A stretch of DNA of 64,000 nt from Dermanyssus gallinae (GCA_003439945.1 QVRM01005993.1:186001-250000); one strand, 5' to 3'. Counted from the first letter of the stretch, positions 41,409 through 52,881 are shown. Notes: generated from the sequence alone by a model not told the origin. Made by a program: numbers and translations.

Positions 41409-42385
41409 TTTTTCTTCTTTCTTTAAAACAGCTAATTACAACTGACGATGTTAATGCAATAGATTTATAGAACGGCCCCCAATTATTCAGTACCGTCCTC
41501 ATATCACAAACATACGCCAGTAAAACGCTATTACCTCAAATTTAGTAAAAAATCACATTGCACCGCACAGAGAGGCACAACAACCAAATTGGTCACCAAG
41601 AATTAGGGACTACCAATTCAAGATGACCATCAATCACATCGATTAACACGATTCTTCACGATAGGTGGAAAGCAAATCTATAAGACTGACGGATGAGTAA
41701 ACAAAACGCCTATTATCGAAAAATATCTTACTAAAGCAAGCGGATGAACGGTAAAGTAGACTATAATCTTACACAAGATCTCGTTGATCACCGATGCTGT
41801 AAATGTTCTCCCATATGCATCTGAAAAGCACAATCACTTAATCTGCCCGTTATGCAATGCTAGTAGTGCATTCATTGATGACGCGTGGCATGTTGTGCCA
41901 GCCCCTATCTACATTTTAGCAGGCTGAGGCGCTTCTTCATAAAAGCCACCAGCCAACCAGAAATATATGTGCATCTCTATGATGCCCAAATCAATGTAGC
42001 GATGAAACCCGCTTGGAGCCTTTGCTAGAAAGCGCTGCTGTATTTGTTGGCCTTAGAAAAGCTAGATACTTCAGCGGTAGCGCGCGACGCATCGTCAGTT
42101 TAAACGGCGTCTGGATAGGGCTGGCGTAATTTAATTTGACTAATTAAGCAATAAGCAGCACGCTTGGGATGAGCTCAAATTTCATATCCCACAGAACTGA
42201 AAATGCGAAAGTAATCTCCTCCTGTGAGAGCAAGATTTTTTGAGGGCGAATCAGAACGTTCCAGTATATTGAATCGAAGTACTAGAAATCAAAACCACCC
42301 AGGTCTTTCTGCTTCTTTTGCTTACACGGGCCATTCGTCGGCTACACGCAAGCCACCTTTCTAGAAATTCAACATTTTTGTCACA
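41405..42385. other. No recognised gene
   Basis: AT-rich non-coding sequence. I see no repeat family. Confidence 0.5.
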
Positions 42386-42410
42386 AACTTTGCTGCCAGT
42401 CTTTTGACTC

Positions 42411-42462
<52 letters not shown>

Positions 42463-42487
42463 GAGTCAAAAGACTGGCAGCAAAGTT
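42386..42487. repeat. Perfect 102-nt palindrome with (TA)22 centre
   Basis: The left arm is 29 nt (42386-42414, starting AACTTTGCTGCC), then 44 nt of TA (42415-42458), then the exact reverse complement of the arm (42459-42487). Since (TA)n is its own complement, the whole 102 nt is a perfect palindrome. Confidence 0.97.
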
Positions 42488-42491
42488 CATC

Positions 42492-42661
42492 ATCATAGTC
42501 CACAAATGCCGAGTTAATCTGAGGGAGATAGCTAAGAGATTGGAGATCTCTTCTGGATCAGTTGAAACATATATATATATATATGTTTCAACTGATCCAG
42601 AAGAGATCTCCAATCTCTTAGCTATCTCCCTCAGATTAACTCGTCATTTGTGGACTATGAT
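42492..42661. repeat. 170-nt near-perfect palindrome with (AT)8 centre
   Basis: The left arm is 77 nt (42492-42568, starting ATCATAGTCCAC), then 16 nt of AT (42569-42584), then a 77-nt right arm (42585-42661). It matches the reverse complement with a single mismatch (C at 42509 against the arm's A). It lies 4 nt after the preceding palindrome. Confidence 0.97.
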
Positions 42662-43785
42662 TTCACAAAATATTTTTTGCGGGGGTCCTGCTATTGACGA
42701 TCGATAAGCTCCTCAAACAGGGGTGATTTTCGGCCAATTCACATTCGTCGCGAAATCGACGGTCCCACGTCCACACGCTTGGTCATCATAAGCAGTTCGT
42801 AACAGCGCTTGATCGCCGTAAGCAGTTGGTAAGATTTCCATTAATGTATAACATAGGCTTTGGTATTTAACACCGGACGCAATACAGATTCGTTGTTCCT
42901 CCATTTTCGGCTCCTTAAACATCGCCTTCGTAAACTTCGCTTCTTTTACTTCTTTGATTTCGCTTTTTCTTCGCTTTGTTAAACCAAACTCACACAATAA
43001 ACGCCGCCACCAGTCGGCGCGATTTATTGTCTGTATTTGGCCTGTGCGCAGTTGATAAATGGCGCTTATAAACAAACTAAATAATAATAATAATAATAAT
43101 AATAACTCTCGCTCGCAGTGTGTCGGGGAAACGCCGCCGCTGTCATCGGCTCCATGGACTGAGGAGCGGGGGTGAGCCTAGGCGGGTACACGTTTAGATC
43201 CCACAATTGTAGGGAAACACCGAAATATTGAATAAATAATAAAAAAAAAATTATAGTAATAATAATAATAATGCCAGATCCACCAAGCCCGATTCGAGTG
43301 TCTGACTATCGGCGCGCCGTAAAAACGGTACGCCAGATAGTCGATCCGGACTGCGAACGCGACAACCTCCCCTATCGCGACAGAAACTTCCTGAAGACAG
43401 GAACTTGAAGATATTCGATTGCCACACAAACAGTCAGTCGACAGTGAAGACCGACCGCGCGACTAGGGATGCGCCATTACTGCAGGGCAGGTCTGCAAGT
43501 GGTTGGTGGCTAGCGGTGATCATGAGAGATGGTGGGCGGGGGGGGGGGGGGTTGTTGGGGTGTTCGGTATTTGTCGATTGCTCGCGTTGTCCACTTCACT
43601 TCTCCTTCGGCACATCGGCCTGTTCTGTATGGCGTATCGCCGTACAGTAGCATAACAGATGTCGCCTGGGTGTCGTCACTAATTTGTATTGCGTTTGCAC
43701 GCTTGTTGTTTGCCAATCGATACTTGGGTCCTCGTCATCGTCATCGTCTTCATCGTCACATCGTTGGGGGGTCGGTCGATAATGG
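42662..43785. other. No firm gene; AAT/TAA microsatellites
   Basis: A minus open frame of 120 codons (42713-43075) is charged (EIKEVKEAKFTKAMFKEPKM) and includes a small internal repeat at 42781-42835. No family is recognised. (AAT)n lies at 43081-43105 and 43256-43271. A G run lies at 43538-43551. Confidence 0.45.
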
Positions 43786-43804
43786 CAGTGTGAAAGCGTT
43801 GTCG

Positions 43805-43982
43805 AGCCCGGTGGCGTGGTGGATTAAGTCTCCGCCTCGCAACCGGAGGAGACACATAGGTGCGCGGGTTCGAACCCCACCGTTGCACATTTGTATTTAT
43901 GGGGGTCCGTCTATGAGGCAATGTGAAAAACAGTTCCGTGGACGTTAAATCTTGGCTGAGGGTCAGCCCGAAAACTTTATTT
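43805..43982 (+). mobile_element. SINE-2, best copy, with target-site duplication
   Basis: A tRNA-like head has a GGCGTGGTGG A-box region (43812-43821), a long extra arm CCGGAGGAGACACA and B box GGTTCGAACCC (43867-43877), suggesting descent from a tRNA with a long variable arm (Ser/Leu type). The body includes GCACATTTGTATTTATG, GTGGACGTTAAATCTTGGCT and GGTCAGCCCGAAAA. It is flanked by an 18-nt direct repeat, 43787-43804 and 43983-44000, with one mismatch. That is the target-site duplication of LINE-driven insertion. Confidence 0.93.
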
Positions 43983-44065
43983 AGTGTAAAAGCGTTGTCG
44001 TTGGCGTCATCATCGAGAGTAAGAAAGGAAGAGGGGCAAAGAGCGAGACATATATTGAGAACGAA

Positions 44066-44201
44066 AGAGGGAGGGAGAGAGAGAGAGAGAGAGAGAAAGA
44101 GAAGTCCCAACGGAAAAAATGACAAGATGCAAAACACCTGTTGCTGTACGAATGATTGACAAGCGTCGAGGCAAGGGACGTTTCTCTCGCTCTCTCTCCC
44201 T
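44066..44201. repeat. (GA)n and (CT)n runs facing each other
   Basis: A (GA)n run at 44074-44096 and a (CT)n run at about 44185-44200 lie about 90 bp apart. They are complementary to each other and could form a hairpin. A (TA)n tract follows at 44203-44227. Confidence 0.85.
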
Positions 44202-44234
44202 CTATATATATATATATATATATATATAAATATA

Positions 44235-44372
44235 CCGTGGAAACGCCACGGCGGTGCTTGGCACCTTGTCCAGGTGGTCTACACCAGGCCTGGACCTAGG
44301 GCTGATGTAGTTTGTCGTCACGTTCGCTAGGGGACAATTGTTAACCCCGTTACGAGTTAAATAAAATGTAAG
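44235..44372 (+). mobile_element. Possible non-LTR 3' end bounded by (TA)n
   Basis: A GC-richer island with short stem-loops (CCGTGG/CCACGG at 44235-44240 and 44246-44251) ends in AAATAAAATG (AATAAA at 44360-44365), then TAAG and TA units. This layout matches the 3' ends of the two longer retrotransposons here. No coding sequence is present. Confidence 0.4.
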
Positions 44373-44850
44373 ATATATATAAACATATATACATCTATGT
44401 CGGCTCTTGTTCGGGAGTCGGCCAAAGTTTTTCAGCCGCGCGATTCAAGTTCGCCGCTACCGCGTGGATTAACGCCGTTTGGATTCATCGTAGCGGCGTG
44501 TGTGAATCCACACCGCAGCACTCTTCCGGGGGCGCTGTTCAGCTTCTGCGAGACGCACCACAACTTCTACTAATACTACTTGGATTGCAATCATTGCATT
44601 GTTTAATGTCAATATTGAATTATAATTACGACTGGTCGACTCTTGATTACCGCATCGATTACGGTAGTGATTGCTGCTGCCGGGGGTACGGTTACCTTTG
44701 AAGGGGGAGAGGAAAGGATATGGAGGAAACGAAGTGACGTCGTCATTTTGGCCAACATTGTGGTTGTTAACATAGCAGTAGTAGTTACTAGTAGTAGTAG
44801 AAGTAGTAGTAGTAGTAATTGTTGTTGTTATTGTTGTTGTCGTAGGAGTA
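44373..44850. other. No recognised gene
   Basis: It contains TAG/TTG-type triplet repeats at 44780-44840. Nothing else is seen. Confidence 0.5.
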
Positions 44851-44918
44851 GTGCAATGCGCAAAACAGTCCCGTGGACGTCAAATCTTGCCTGAGAAGAA
44901 ATTCAGCCCGAAAAGTAT
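44850..44918 (+). mobile_element. SINE-2 3' fragment
   Basis: Only the 3' part is present: GCAATGCGCAAAACAGTCCC, GTGGACGTCAAATCTTGCCT and a TCAGCCCGAAAA end. The tRNA-like head is missing. A TTG array follows at 44921-44937. Confidence 0.8.
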
Positions 44919-44920
44919 TT

Positions 44921-47650
44921 TTAGTTGTTGTTGTTTTTTCTTGCATTTACTGCTGTTGTTATGATCTTAATGATGCAGTGGCAGCAACTCTTGTTATAGC
45001 CTATGGTTCCTAGTAGTGAATGGCATGATTGTGATGACTGGCCGTATTCACCGTTTTGGCTCGCGTTTTGACTTGGTCCATCATTGGTGGCAACCGTGCC
45101 GGCTGCCACGGCGTGCTTTGCTGTTTTCGACGTACGCTGCCGATCGTCACGGTGTACTACTATAGAAACTCAGATTTGCTTGACATGTCGTGCCGGCTTT
45201 GAAAACAACGACAACGACGATAATGACGACTATGACGACGACCATAATATCGATGGAGCGTTCAAAAGTGACGTTTTCGAAATGATTCGGCTCATCTTAG
45301 ACTGCTATCTATCAATGGCTTGATTATACACTACTTGTTCGGTCGCGCTGACAAGCAAGGCATGCGAGAAAGCGTCTCGCGTATTCGTCATAACTCGCGG
45401 ATTCTATGTATGCCGCATCGAGAGAGGCCAACCGAATTCCGCTGACCATTCGACTCGTGGTCTGATGAACGTGGTCACATTCACAGGAGTGAACTGCAAA
45501 CGTGAGGATAACCATATGCACTACGAAGTGCGCTGCTGCTGTTGTTTTTGTTGTTGTTGTTGTTGCTGTTGTTTTTGTTGTTGTTGTTGCTGCTGTTGTC
45601 TTCGTTGTTGTTGTTTTCGTTGTTGTTGTTGTAGAAGTAGTAGCAGTCGTAGTTGTTGTTGCTGCCGCTGTTCTTGTTGTTGTCGTTGTTGTTGTCGTTC
45701 TTGTTGTTGTTATAGTTGTTGCTGGCACTACAACATTAGTTCACGAAGTCGCAGTATTAGCAGGCGTTATTGCTGCTTTACTGAAACAGCGGCGCCGTGG
45801 TAGTAATAGTAGTAGTAGTAGTATTAGTAGTGGTGGTGGCAGACGCAGGAGCGGCAGCAAAGGCTGATGAAGTCGTACTACTTACTTTACGCCGTACGTT
45901 CACGGACAATTGTGACGGGGTCGTTTGGAATTTTCGTCATTTCGAGTCGCTGCGATCTGGCGCCACCATCTTTTGGTAGGTGACCACGGAGGCCGATAAC
46001 GTCACACGAATCACTGGCTCTCTCTCACGGCTGATCCCCGACCAACCGATGCAACAACGGCATCACCATCCGCAGCAGCAGCAGCAACAACAACAACAAC
46101 AATCATGGCCACAATATTAACAGCAACAACAACAATCATGGCCACAATCTTAACAGCAGCAACAACAGCAACAACACAACCACCAACACCAACACAATGC
46201 GAGGGAAAATAGGGGAGAAAGGAATCGAAGTTTGAAACAATGAGGAGCCCCGTCGAGATCAGGTACCACCAACCAGGTGCCAACCGAACGCTTTTCCCAT
46301 CGATAATATTTCACTCTCAGTAGTTCATTTGTCGCTTCCTTCCTGCCAATAGTAAAAATACCGCTGCGCGTACAGACACACACACGCACACAAACGCACA
46401 CCTATATACACACCTATATATAGCGTGCAAAAAAAATAATTAATCATACCGGCCGGCAGAGGAATAATCACAATGCCGATAATGTGACAGCACAGAGCAT
46501 TTAGGAAAAAGGATGCGTATTCCCGTGCAAATATCAGTCTGCGTGTACTGTGTCTGTCTTTGTGTGCGACTCGACTGAAAAAAAGTGCAGCTTTGTTTGT
46601 CCGTAGTGAACTCTTGTGTGGATCAACAGCAACGGCAGTAACGACAGCAAAAGCAGCAACAGCAATAACAACAACAACAGCAACACTGCAAACAACAATA
46701 CTGGAAGCAGTATTACGAAAATCGTATTATTAATAATACTGACAAAGACAATGCCGATCATGATGATAAAAGTGGCGGTGATAAATGTTCGATGTTGCAC
46801 GTTATTGTCCTGGGCAAATCACGCCTACAACCACGGATTCGTCGCTAAAATCAGTGAAACACAGTAGCGTAGTCGGGAACGTCTTAGCCCACGGAGACCC
46901 TACGGTCTTACATAGACCGCTCTCAAATGATGATGTCCGCCGCTTGTTCTAATGACACTTGGCAGTCGTCTATAGAATTGCGTCGTGTAGCTGTATTTGT
47001 CCTTGTCTAAAACAAGCTGAAACAAGTTTGTCGCCGTTTACCCGGAAATAGTTTCGAAAGCCCAGCGTGAGTAACTGGTTATAGATATGTGTATATAGTT
47101 CTATTAGCGCATCGATTACTTAGACGATGACGCGTCGAGGAGGAGGGGAGAGCAGTGAGTTTTCAGTAAACAGTCTTGCAGTAAGCTTTGATAGAAAGAT
47201 TATTTGGCTTCTACGATTGTTCCTTCAACGCTCACATGCGGCGATCGTGCGTCGTTGTTCCCAAATAGACGAGTTGACGGAGACGGAAGGTTTACAGCAT
47301 AAAGCTCAATCTCACAAATTCTGGACGGCCTTTTTAGGAATCTTTTCTGAACGTTTTTGATCATACCTATGTATTTGCATAGCTGTGGTCATATCATACA
47401 TATGGTGAGCAGAATAAACGTTTGGAGAGCGCGTTTGCTTTGTACACATTTAGACAATTAGTGGTAAAACAACGGAGCAGCATGTTCGCGAGTACGTTCA
47501 TTTGACTAGATCCCTTAGGTGTGCAGAAAACATTGTTTGACTTACACCAAGGTCTTGCGTGACATTTTTGGCTGGCAATGTTGCCTCGTTAACCTGATGG
47601 TCCAGTTCGAACGAGCCATGTTTCAAACGGCAAACATGGCATTTCGGAAC
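44921..47650. other. Microsatellite-rich stretch, no recognised gene
   Basis: TTG/CTG arrays lie at 45533-45725, TAG at 45800-45830, CAA/CAG at 46070-46180 and 46625-46690. A 32-nt unit with ACAATCATGGCCACAATNTT is duplicated near 46098-46155. Cys-, Val- and Thr-rich open frames are translations of these arrays. Confidence 0.6.
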
Positions 47651-47656
47651 GGATAA

Positions 47657-48150
47657 CTAACTCCGTTCCAGTTTCACTGCACCAGTGGCCAATGCCATGA
47701 GCAAACTGTAGTCACAGTATGAGCTGCATGCGCTGAGGGAGTGCCCAACAGAGTGTACATTTTTTAGGTCGTCAGCATACAAAATGTATTTAACTTTCGA
47801 CGGAATGTAAGATTTTTTTTCTAAAACACTATATTGTGTGCAACAGAGCAGAGACGCAGCTTTCCTGCTGGACACCAGACAGAGCCTGTCGAGGCTCTGT
47901 ACAAGCTTCGTCGCATTGCACTCGCAACCACCAATTGTCCAAAAACGAGCCATTCACGAGTCTGTAAATAGACCAGGATTGTCTTGCTTTCTCTTGCCAC
48001 AACAAGTCTGTGATCAATCCTATCCAAGACACCGTTCTGCTCGAAGTATATACAATACAACGTCTTTGTCGGCGTTTATGTACAGGGCCCAATGATCCAA
48101 GAAGGTCATTTCTAACAGTTGCGTGCATGTAGAGCGTCGAGGCAAAAATC
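47657..48150 (-). pseudogene. Non-LTR reverse transcriptase fragment, heavily decayed
   Basis: Reading the minus strand across frames gives NGVLDRIDHRLVVARE (equivalent to the AFD-VDH catalytic region; here the Asp-containing FD is degraded), GSFLDNWWLRV, RQALSGVQQESCVSALLHT (equivalent to G-PQGS-LSP-LF) and YILYADDLKNVHS (the catalytic YADD box). It has several frameshifts and stops. It is not the RLE family, and it looks jockey/CR1-like. A function is excluded. Confidence 0.65.
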
Positions 48151-49690
48151 TGTGCTGGGATATGTAAAAAAGACTAATTGCGATCATATAATTGATTATG
48201 CGTCTGACTAAAACGTTTTTTTTTAAATAGTGCAGGCCTGGAACTATGGCGTCGTTGTATGATGGTTCAACAATTCGTTTTAGAGGTTCCGCAAAAAAAT
48301 GATTTTTTTTACATAGGGGGTGCAGTTAGGTGTGTGACCGCAATTTGGTTTCAGGCACATTAATTGCATGTAAACGTGAAAATCATTAAACTCGATAAAC
48401 GAGTCGCGGTAAATCGTAGGATCACAAGGTGTCACCATGAGTGAGGCGGGAAGTTACTGGCACTGGGTTGAACAAGAAGGATAAATAAGATGTTAGCAGT
48501 GCAACCTTTAGTCAATTTGTTGATGCAGAGTGTGAAGCCGAATCCAGGGTTAGTGGGGGCTAATTGCTGGTGAAGGCGCGGCTCCTGGCTTTGGCGTGGC
48601 GGAACAGGGATGGGATATCCCAAATGTTCATATATGCTCGTATCCTTATGTTCATCTCGGTCCGAATACGGGGCTGCATTTATTTGCTTTCATAAGTTTC
48701 CTAGGGATATGCAGTGGATGAGGCATTATCTCGGTATTACAAGCATATTAGTCGTTCGAGCCGGGCTTCATATGAGCGCAGATTCTCGAGCTTCTTGGTG
48801 TCGCCACATTAGGAGTGAACGCTTCGATCAGAAAGTGACATCACCGCGCGAGGTTATTGTGCATCTCGTTAACCTCGTTATGCGCCGGAAATAGGTTAGA
48901 TTAGATGGTTCTTAAGGCTGCAGTTATCAAAAAATCAAAAACAGTTGGGAAGGCCTGTCGTTAAAATCTGCATAAGGATTTCACTGTTATAAAGTTACTA
49001 CTGAATATTCATGAGTACTCATTGAAACAAGCTGGGGCATACACAGATGTGTATGCCCTAACGACAGGACACTATAGTCCGTTCAAGATCTAGGAAGGGC
49101 AATTGATTCCCAATGTGGTTTGCAACAAACTCTCGTACGGTACAAAAACAGCACCAAAAAAATTTGGATATACCCCCCCCCAAAAAAAAAACGCTAAATA
49201 TCGTCTTCATCCTAGATATTTTTTACTACGTTATTTAAGTGGTGGACACCGTTGGTTGAAACGACTGTACCAAAGAACAGCAGAACGTAAATACGAAGGC
49301 GACGTATTAAATCAGAATTTTTACGCGGTTGTTTTCAGTAAGTTTGTCGCTGACACGGCTGGCCGCATGGCTCGTCTGTACCGGCAAAATATGTTATGTG
49401 CTGCTCGGTCTTTAAACACGGTGCGATGGTTTCTCGCGCGATTACCAATTATTACGTATTAGCGTAGTGGCCGCTTTACACGTAGTGGGACGCGACGTGA
49501 TATGTATTTGAAAAGCCTACAGTTTTAGGAAGCCGGCCATCCATCATGCTATATGATGATGGAGATGATGATCAATCGACTGTGTTCCCCGTATATCGCC
49601 CCGATTCTCTTCTACAGCTGCCGGTTCCAGCATATTCGTGAACGAACTAGTGTATATTGGTAGCGTGTTGTACTATTATTACTACTACTA
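48151..49690. other. No recognised gene
   Basis: Open frames at 48610-48894 and 49103-49462 (+) have non-repetitive composition but no motif I recognise; the second is Arg-rich. Either may be an old transposon. Confidence 0.4.
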
Positions 49691-49695
49691 CTAGT

Positions 49696-49875
49696 AAAGT
49701 TTTCGAGCTGACCCCCAGCCAAGATTTAACGTCTACGGAAGTGTTCTTCACATTGCTTCATAGACGGACCCCCATAAATATGAATGTGCAACGGTGGGGC
49801 TCGAACCCGCGCACCTATGTGTCTCCTCCGGTTGCGAGACGCAGACTTTAGCCACCACGCCACCGGGCTCGACAT
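49696..49875 (-). mobile_element. SINE-2 tandem copy 1
   Basis: Minus orientation: it starts AAAGTTTTCGAGCTGACCCC, contains GGTTCGAGCCCC in reverse and ends CACCGGGCTCGAC. It is the most diverged of the three tandem copies. Confidence 0.92.
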
Positions 49876-49891
49876 TACTACTACTAAAGTA

Positions 49892-50069
49892 AAGTTTTCG
49901 GGCTGACCCTCAGCCAAGATTTAACGTCCACGGAACTGTTCTTCACATTGCTTCATAGACGGATCCCCATAAATATGAATGTGCAACGGTGGGGCTCGAA
50001 CCCGCGCACCTATGTGTCTCCTCCGGTTGCGAGACGCAGGCTTAAGCCACCACGCCACCGGGCTCGACA
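49892..50069 (-). mobile_element. SINE-2 tandem copy 2
   Basis: It is 196 nt downstream of copy 1 in the same orientation, separated by ATTACTACTACTAAAGT-type sequence. It is nearly identical to copy 3. Confidence 0.93.
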
Positions 50070-50088
50070 TTACTACTACTACTAAAGT

Positions 50089-50267
50089 AAAGTTTTCGGG
50101 CTGACCCTCAGCCAAGATTTAACGTCCACGGAACTGTTCTTCACATTGCTTCATAGACGGACCCCCATAAATATGAATGTGCAACGGTGGGGCTCGAACC
50201 CGCGCACCTATGTGTCTCCTCCGGTTGCGAGACGCAGGCTTAAGCCACCACGCCACCGGGCTCGACA
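50089..50267 (-). mobile_element. SINE-2 tandem copy 3
   Basis: It is 197 nt downstream of copy 2 and nearly identical to it (for example GACCCCC against GATCCCC), followed by a longer (TAC)n array. Confidence 0.93.
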
Positions 50268-50282
50268 TTACTACTACTACTA

Positions 50283-50316
<34 letters not shown>

Positions 50317-50317
50317 G
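50268..50317. repeat. (TAC)n/(ACT)n microsatellite
   Basis: This ACT/TAC array adjoins the last tandem SINE. Shorter pieces of the same array lie between the SINE copies and before the first. Confidence 0.95.
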
Positions 50318-50319
50318 TT

Positions 50320-51162
50320 CTACAATAACTGTAAGTTCAATAACTGCCCAATGAGTGAACTTCAACAAACGAGTCCAGAGCACACACACACACACACACA
50401 TAAGCACATATCAACGTGTCAAGCAGTCCTGGTCACTGGATTGCTTGTCAATCACTGAGAAGAATCGCCAAAGACACCTGTAGCAATAGCACATGTTTTC
50501 TTTTCGCTTCTTTGTTCGTTCGTCCGATAGGTATTAAGTCTCACGTATAGGCCCATACAAAAAAACAACAACACGAACAACTAAAAAGCCATCATGAGCA
50601 ACAGATGACAGCTTCGTAAGCGCACGAATTGCGTGGCAAAGGCCAGACAATGTCGGAGCTTCCGATCGTTATTGTAGGCGACATGACGCCCCGGCAAGCT
50701 CTTTGGCGTAATCCGACGGCGCCGAGAATGCCGTTAATTCAGACAGAGAGCTAGAGCACCGTTAAGTTCTCTGCCGACGTCTGCTTAAATGGTGTATCGT
50801 GGGTCGACGAACGTGGGTCGAGCCTGTGTCAGCCGTTACCTCGAAATAGGAATTTCGTAAGTCAGCCGCCGCGAAAGACCATCTCTGTTGTTGAAATGAA
50901 GAATGCAGTTCAGGCTCAAAGGTTAGTAGACATCGAGACATTGGTAGCGTGTCGTATTGGCTTCTGTCGTTGCACCGTGACCCTTTGCGGTTCTAGTAAG
51001 TATTAACTGTAACCGCAAAGCTACACCCCTGATTGTCGAAAATGAGTTCACTCGGGCCGGAGGGCGAGGGTGACTTCTATTGCGTCTTATACGTCATACT
51101 GGTCCTCGGTCTCTTTAACACGTCCTGGTAAAGAAAACTCCGCGAGTTGCCTGCACTTAGTA

Positions 51163-51205
<43 letters not shown>

Positions 51206-51400
51206 GCATTCGCGTTTCTCTCTCAGTAGTTTAACTGTCAACGGCACTCATTTTTATTTAAATGCCTGTATGTTTAGTTGTTTTTCAGTTGCTGTCGACT
51301 TATTTCGGTTGCAAAGCTCTTTCATTAAGGCTGAATTGGGGACGCAACCCATAAGTCGGTGAAAGCACCGCATCGTGTGCTGAATGTCTAGGTGTGTTGC
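50320..51400. other. No recognised gene
   Basis: It has (CA)n at 50382-50400 and a (CA)n-(TA)n tract at 51164-51206. No coding signal is recognised. Confidence 0.5.
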
Positions 51401-51404
51401 TGTA

Positions 51405-51432
51405 CGTTATATATATATATATATATATATAG
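51405..51432. repeat. (TA)n microsatellite
   Basis: About 13 units, 120 bp 5' of the IS630-like remnant. Confidence 0.95.
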
Positions 51433-51553
51433 TTATATTAAAGTGCTGTAACAATCAGTTGCCATCGGTTAAAAAAAAGACCCCCCACGCTCAGCTTTGC
51501 TCCTCTTCGCGATCTGCTCTCCTTGCAAATAGAGTAGGAATGATCAATAAAAA

Positions 51554-52160
51554 ATGGAGCGCTACTCCACGGAAAAAAAGCGCAGAAATTGTAACAATGT
51601 ATCTCGATATGGGAAACTCTGTACGAACGGGCATGCTGGCGAGCCCTTCGTGCAGTGCCCGATCGACCTAACCGGTCTTGTGAAAGCACGACTCGTGACG
51701 GACAGGGTTGGTACGTTATGTGCCCGACCGTAAACGACCACGGATTGCTCGTTCGACAGAAAATGTCGCCGCTATGCCCGGCAACAGCAAAAAACAATGC
51801 CCTAAAGCATAAGTTCGGCGACGTGCCGAACAACTGAGCTTTTTGCGCACCATAACCTGGTGTCTTTCGAGGTCGGATTTAGTGATAAGTAACCACATAG
51901 AACACGGCTACTCATGTCAAGTCTACGGGCACACCAGGCGGCTACACTTTGCCAATTGCGGCTTCTGAGATGCTGCAGCGTGATGAAGATTTTGCGAAGC
52001 GGCTAAAAGTGCTCGTTTCCGACAAAGCCCATGATGGTACAAAAGTCACACAGACGGCACGACAGTTGAGCTTTTGAGGATAGAGTGTGTTCCGGACGGG
52101 CAATAACGGCGTGTAACGGGGACACTTCACTGGCCTTCAAGATCGCGCGGTTGAACGCCG
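51554..52160 (+). pseudogene. IS630/mariner-superfamily transposase remnant
   Basis: The start MERYSTEKK, then (after a one-base shift in an A run) AEIVTMYLDMGNSV, matches the N-terminus of a common arthropod transposase group (MERYS---R--II--Y---GSV). A later segment ASEMLQRDEDFAKRLKVLVS, then DKAHDGTKVTQTARQ (51960-52076), matches the region around the first catalytic Asp (F--K--FSDEAHF-L-G-VNRQN). The Asp of SDEAHF is kept as SDKAHD. Many stops follow. Inverted repeats were not found. Confidence 0.5.
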
Positions 52161-52491
52161 CTAGGCCTTTAGACGGTATACAACACCATACCAAACATAT
52201 CAATCGTCATCAAATATGGTGAGCTTGTTCCTATTGGTAATACGTGTGTGTGTGTGTTTTCTAGCTAGGCTAAATAAACGTTAGCGCGCCATTAGACTGC
52301 TCAAGACGAACATCAAACGCACACGAACAAACACACGCAGTGCTAAAAGTACTGACAAAGTCAAATGCGTACACACATAACAAACAGACAAACGAGAAAA
52401 GCTTAGCTTGTCGTATTGTCTATTTTGAATCGATTCATCCATCGGCGAAAAATCACGCTGGTGACAGCCGCGTGTATTTGCTTACTTCGAA

Positions 52492-52627
<136 letters not shown>

Positions 52628-52879
52628 CAAGCAGTCGGATCTAAGAGTAGACATCTAACGATGGCGTCTGTAGCCCACGCATGTCATGACGTGTCAGGGG
52701 TGTTGTATGTAGGAGGGGCACGAGGTGCTTGGGCCAGTGCAACAGCAACTTCGGCAGTTCGGTCAATAGTCGAACTAGCAAGAAAGCAGAAGATCCATTG
52801 AAGCAGAAGAAACACTAGTTGTGTCTGGTGTAAATGTATATAATTTGCCCATATATAACTTACACTGTAAGAAAATGGA

Positions 52880-52881
<2 letters not shown>

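Noticed and set aside
43801..43880. tRNA gene
   Set aside because: A and B boxes are present, but the cloverleaf is degraded and the sequence continues into a repeated non-tRNA body. It is a SINE head.
49657..50458. Short similar proteins (RRTPINMNVQRWGSNPRTYV type)
   Set aside because: They are translations of SINE-2 copies and recur wherever the SINE does.
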